From Typha latifolia (Eukaryota; Streptophyta; Magnoliopsida; Poales; Typhaceae): a stretch of 64,000 nt of DNA. The position numbers and the translations under genes are program-made. Below, one piece after another: positions 60,389 through 64,000 of the stretch. Within the stretch, counting starts at the first letter, position 1. Every line of letters begins with the position of its first letter. Below the pieces are notes generated by a model, which was not told the origin of the DNA, did no database searches, and saw only the letters and a program-made list of their open reading frames with translations. The stretch covers positions 261,209 through 325,208 of the forward strand of contig CM034100.1 in assembly GCA_019914945.1 (NCBI GenBank), in the 5' to 3' direction.

Positions 60389-60814
60389 TTATCTCTCGCG
60401 CGCGCTCTCTCTTATTCTTTTCCTTTTCTCTTCAAGCTATATCCATAACCTTTATAGCTCTAGCTTATGAACTTGTGGATTTAGGTTTGCATTTAAACTA
60501 GCTGGTAGTTAGACATGCCTTCCTATTTCCTTGGCAGTGTTGATGGCTACTGGGAAACGAGGCCTCCCTACCAATCCATACCCCACTTTAACTGCATGGC
60601 CACGTCTGAATCTGGACTTGCCACGTGTTCTCTCGCATGGCCGGTCAGAATCTATGGAACAATTGAAGCCCCACGTGGCTTCCACTAACGTGGCTTCCTA
60701 TCATTCTTGTGAGGTATAGTCACCGGGCAGTGATCGGATACTTTAGCCCCATGTAAGAGATAAGATGGGGAAACCACTGGCCAGTAGGTAGTACCCAGAA
60801 TTGGAAGCACAAGA
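60389..60814. promoter_or_regulatory. Divergent spacer with ABRE cluster, LTI65-like and OHP1
   Basis: 426 bp separates the two start codons. ABRE/G-box cores occur at 60599-60605 (GCCACGT), 60620-60627 (GCCACGTG), 60671-60679 (CCACGTGGC) and 60688-60694 (ACGTGGC). A minus-strand TATA box, TATAAA, lies at 60451-60456, about 63 bp before the LTI65-like start codon. The ABREs sit 140-240 bp from that TATA box, a common distance for ABA-induced promoters. Confidence 0.7.
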
Positions 60815-61348
60815 ATGGCAGCAATGGCAACAATCCCTTCTACGTTCCTCTCCCATCAATCCCTTTGCCATGATCTCAAGAAGAATTCAGCATCCTCCAG
60901 AAGAGCAAAAGTTTTCCGAGTGCGAGCTGCAAAGGTTCCTGCAGGAGTAAGTAGAAGTTTCCCTTTTTGTGAGCACTATGAGTTCTTTGTTGATTTTCTT
61001 GTACTTTTATACACTAGAAGAAGAGAAATTTATGAATTGGGTTCAGGTTGAGATGCCCAAAGTGAAACCGAAGCTCACTGAGCCATTCCTTGGATTCACC
61101 AAGACCGCAGAGATTTGGAACTCGAGAGCTTGCATGATTGGCATCATTGGAACTTTCATTGTAGAGTTGGTAGGTTACGTCAATTTCCATCTTATAGTTC
61201 TCTCTGTATACTAATTATAAAGTATGTTGTGATCAAAGTGTACTCTTTTCTTATCCTTTTCTTTTGGTGGCCCTTGCAGATCTTTCACAGAGGCATACTT
61301 CAGATGATTGGGGTGGATGTGGGTAAAGGCCTTGACATTCCTCTATAG
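60815..61348 (+). CDS. OHP1: One-helix protein 1, chloroplast
   Basis: Thylakoid one-helix member of the LHC superfamily (HLIP type). OHP1 pairs with OHP2 and binds pigment during photosystem II reaction-centre assembly. Exons 60815-60946, 61047-61169 and 61280-61348 give 107 aa, the usual size. The transit peptide covers about 1-38 (Ser/Arg-rich, ending RVRAA). The mature part holds the chlorophyll-binding helix signature EIWNSRACMIG, the LHC motif with paired Glu and Asn/Arg, followed by a single hydrophobic helix and the conserved end GVDVGKGLDIPL. It is transcribed divergently from the LTI65-like gene across a spacer of about 0.4 kb. Confidence 0.96.
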
Positions 61349-62354
61349 TTTCAGATATCTGCAACTAAGAAGCAACCTAAGGTCTAGAAATGCCTTGCTG
61401 TTTCAATGTTTTCATCTTTCTTTCTTTTATTTACTACGAAATTTGCCGAAAGAGTTAATGTAATTGTAAGCAGAACATGATTCAAAGAGAGAGGAAAGTT
61501 CTAATTACTGAGTTGTTGTTCTGATTTTATTAAGTGGAAATGGGCTGATGCTAGCTGGAATTAAGCAGAAGCAGATGACATATTTTTTATTAGGAAAATG
61601 ACTTACAGAGATTATGCACATATCGTGGATTAATTTCAGGATTTGATATGGTATCGATCACATTACGTACAATAGAAACATAGAGTAGCCTGTACTCTAA
61701 AGTTGCAGAAAGAATTCCCTGCAACACCTTTCAATCAATTCATGGGAATCTCCTAATGCTAGCATCTTCTCCATTCGAGCATGGAACACAACAAAATTTA
61801 AACACAGAATATGGTCTCCGAGAAGCTACTGTACAGACCAAGTCTACAAAATTTCACCTACAATAATTGGCAAGTGCCACTGCGAGTGTCCGTGACCTGG
61901 GGCGTCCTTATGTGTCTACTTCTCCTTCAGGCATTTCGTCGAGCAACTGCTGAGGGACAAATTTTCTTCAGCAGGCCTACAGGCCCCCGAAACTCAAAAT
62001 GTCGGATCAAATAAACTTGGGCCCATTGGACGGCTCATTAACAGTCCAACCTGAATCCCGATCTCCCACCGTTCATCAGCTGTTAGTCTCGCACACTGTG
62101 ATCACTATATAAACCCTAAACCTCGAATTGCCATTTTTTTCTGGGTTATCGTCACCACCCGTGACAATATACTCATTCTTCTTACTCAAATTCTGCACCA
62201 TGACAGTATCAAAATGACACTCTCTGCATGGTAACTTTACCTCACCTAGTCAACTTCTCCTCACCTTTACGGTTTACCTGCCAAAATACATAAAAACGAT
62301 TCCATTCTCTAACCTTATCGTCTCTCCCCCTTCTTCCACCTTCCTCTCCACGCC
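61349..62354. other. Spacer between OHP1 and TOC75
   Basis: Holds the OHP1 3' UTR and the TOC75 promoter. A site II-like TTGGGCCCATT lies near 62018. A TATA box, TATATAAA (62106-62113), overlaps a telo-box, AAACCCTAAACC (62111-62122). No other gene was seen. Confidence 0.6.
62106..62122 (+). promoter_or_regulatory. Overlapping TATA box and telo-box of TOC75
   Basis: TATATAAA runs directly into AAACCCTAAACC and shares three A residues with it. It lies about 235 bp before the start codon. Telo-boxes are common near the transcription start of plant housekeeping genes. Confidence 0.55.
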
Positions 62355-64000
62355 ATGGCTTTCTCCGCGCCGAGGCAACTCATCGGCGCCCAGATCGGCG
62401 TCTCCACTCCTCTTCCGCCTCGCCGCCGTCGCAACGCTTCCTCCGCCGCCGCTGCCGCAGCCCAATTCCAGGATCCCAACCCTTCCTCTAAACCCCCTTC
62501 GCTTACTTCATCTCCCAAGAAGTCCGATACCAAAACGCTAGTCCTCTTCTCCACCACATTCGCCGCAGCAGCTGCTGTCCCTGGCGCCTTCCTCCTGCAC
62601 CTCTCCTCCTCCTCGCCCCCTCCTCCAAGCAATGGCGGCGGCGGAGGTGGAGGCGGTTGGGGATGGGGGGGTGGCGGCGATGGGGGTAGCTTCTGGTCTC
62701 AGATCTACTCCTTCATGACGGCAAACGCAAGGGAAGAGGATGGCTCCACCGGTGGAGGCCTGCCGGAGTGGGACCCGCACGGCCTCCCGGCGAACATCGT
62801 GGTCCAGCTCTCCAAGCTTAGCGGCCTCAAGAGGTATAAGATCTCGGAGATCCTCTTCTTCGACCGGCGGCGCGGTTCCCTCGTCGCAGGTACCGAGGAC
62901 TCCTTTTTCGAGATGGTCTCCCTCCGCCCCGGCGGCGTCTACACCAAGGCCCAGCTCCAGAAGGAGCTCGAGACGCTAGCCTCCTGCGGCATGTTCGAGA
63001 AGGTTGATATCGAGGGCAAGACAAAACCGGACGGCTCCCTTGCTCTCACTGTCTCCTTCACCGAGAGCACATGGCAGTCGGCCGATGCGTTCCGATGCAT
63101 AAACGTGGGTCTGATGCCGCAGACGAAGCAGATGGAGATGGATTCGGACATGACGGACCGCGAGAAGATGGAGTATTTCCGAAGCCAGGAGAGGGATTAC
63201 AGGAGGAGGATTGAGAGGTCGAGGCCGTGTTTGTTGCCCGTGCCTGTGCAGCGAGAGGTGCTGCAAATGTTAAGGGAGCAGGGAAAGGTGAGTGCGAGGC
63301 TGCTGCAGAGGATCCGAGACCGGGTGCAGAAATGGTACAACGATGAGGGGTATGCGTGTGCACAGGTGGTTAATTTTGGGAATTTGAATACCAGGGAGGT
63401 GGTATGTGAAGTTGTGGAGGGGGACATTACGCAACTTGTCATCCAGTTTCAAGATAAGCTTGGGAATGTCTGCGAAGGGAACACCCAACTCCCTGTTATC
63501 CGTCGGGAACTACCAAAGCAGGTAATTATTATGGATTGCTCAATAGTCTGTGTCACTAGGTTTCTTACACACCAATTGATACCTTGATGCCTCCACAGCG
63601 TGATGTTTTTGATTGATAAATTGTCTACATAGACGATTGACCTGCTATCTTTATTTGTTGAATATTTTGTCGATTGCATGCCTTGCAAAGTATTTTCCAT
63701 GTTAACAAAGACCACTTCTTGTCAACAGTAGATATGGCCCTTCTGGAAGGACAAAATTAGGCTTTAGTCAAAATCTTGGTGAGCAATGCATGATGCAATG
63801 GTTCTTTTCTGTATTACGCTTAGGCAGTTTGATCATGTTATAGTTTCAGACAATTCATGAGATTACATTGATTGTTATCGTGTAGCTACATTTTCTAAAT
63901 GATGCTCATTCCAACGGTTTCGGTTCTTGATAACCTGGTGCAGCTTCGGCCAGGACATGTATTTAATATTGAAGCAGGAAAACAAGCTTTAAGGAATATA
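62355..64000 (+). CDS. TOC75: TOC75 chloroplast outer-envelope import channel, 3' end outside window
   Basis: Beta-barrel protein-conducting channel of the TOC translocon (Omp85 family). Exon 1 is 62355-63521; exon 2 starts at 63944 and runs past the window edge, so only 408 of roughly 810 residues are visible. The bipartite presequence has a Ser/Ala/Arg-rich stromal part, a hydrophobic stretch near 62-80, and the polyglycine tract (about 94-111, broken by Trp and Asp) that directs TOC75 to the outer envelope. POTRA repeats follow from about residue 150, with blocks such as ISEILFFDRRRGSLVAGTED, KAQLQKELETLASCGMFEKV, RIRDRVQKWYNDEGYACAQV and VCEVVEGDITQLVIQFQDK. The frame is continuous across the junction (RRELPKQ, then LRPGHVFNIEAG). 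The C-terminal barrel is not in view. Confidence 0.96.

Overview
This is a stretch of nuclear DNA from a flowering plant. It has intron-rich genes with GT-AG splice sites, AT-rich introns and spacers, and plant-only gene families: pectin methyltransferases, clade A PP2C, an ethylene receptor, PTAC16, OHP1 and TOC75. Several genes have very GC-rich first exons and more AT-rich later exons (PMT11-like, TOC75, PP2C, ethylene receptor). That gradient is typical of monocots, so I infer a monocot, probably not a grass. The species cannot be read from the sequence.

Layout. 1-8.8 kb: a CGR2/3-type Golgi pectin methyltransferase (minus, 3' end outside the window) sits head to head with a PMT10/11-type putative pectin methyltransferase (plus). 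8.8-12.5 kb: AT-rich spacer. 12.5-16.8 kb: sterol 4-alpha-methyl oxidase SMO2 (plus). 17.8-19.1 kb: HAI-type clade A PP2C (minus) with ABRE cores upstream. 19.1-28.1 kb: long spacer with microsatellites and two related Tourist-like MITE copies. 28.1-29.2 kb: SUPERMAN-like C2H2 repressor whose 5' UTR and first codons are tandemly duplicated. 33.0-36.1 kb: subfamily II ethylene receptor (plus), convergent with PTAC16 (minus, 36.5-39.0 kb). 41.9-47.5 kb: SRRM1-like PWI/RS splicing factor (minus), head to head with the TFIIA large subunit (plus, 48.2-53.4 kb). 55.0-57.0 kb: intronless L-type lectin receptor kinase. 57.5-57.7 kb: potato inhibitor I (minus). 58.8-60.4 kb: LTI65/CAP160-like stress protein (minus), head to head with OHP1 (plus, 60.8-61.3 kb) across an ABRE-rich spacer. 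62.4-64.0 kb: TOC75 (plus, 3' end outside the window).

The multi-exon models were checked by reading splice sites and carrying codon phase through every junction; all close in frame. Protein identities rest on recognising family sequence, not on a search. Three gene pairs share short divergent spacers, and the CGR/PMT pair joins two enzymes linked to the same process, pectin methylation. I found no clearly novel multi-gene system. The most unusual points are that pectin pair, the 119-bp duplication that creates an upstream ORF in the zinc-finger gene, the uncertain 5' end of the ethylene receptor, and a GC-AG intron in the SRRM1-like gene.
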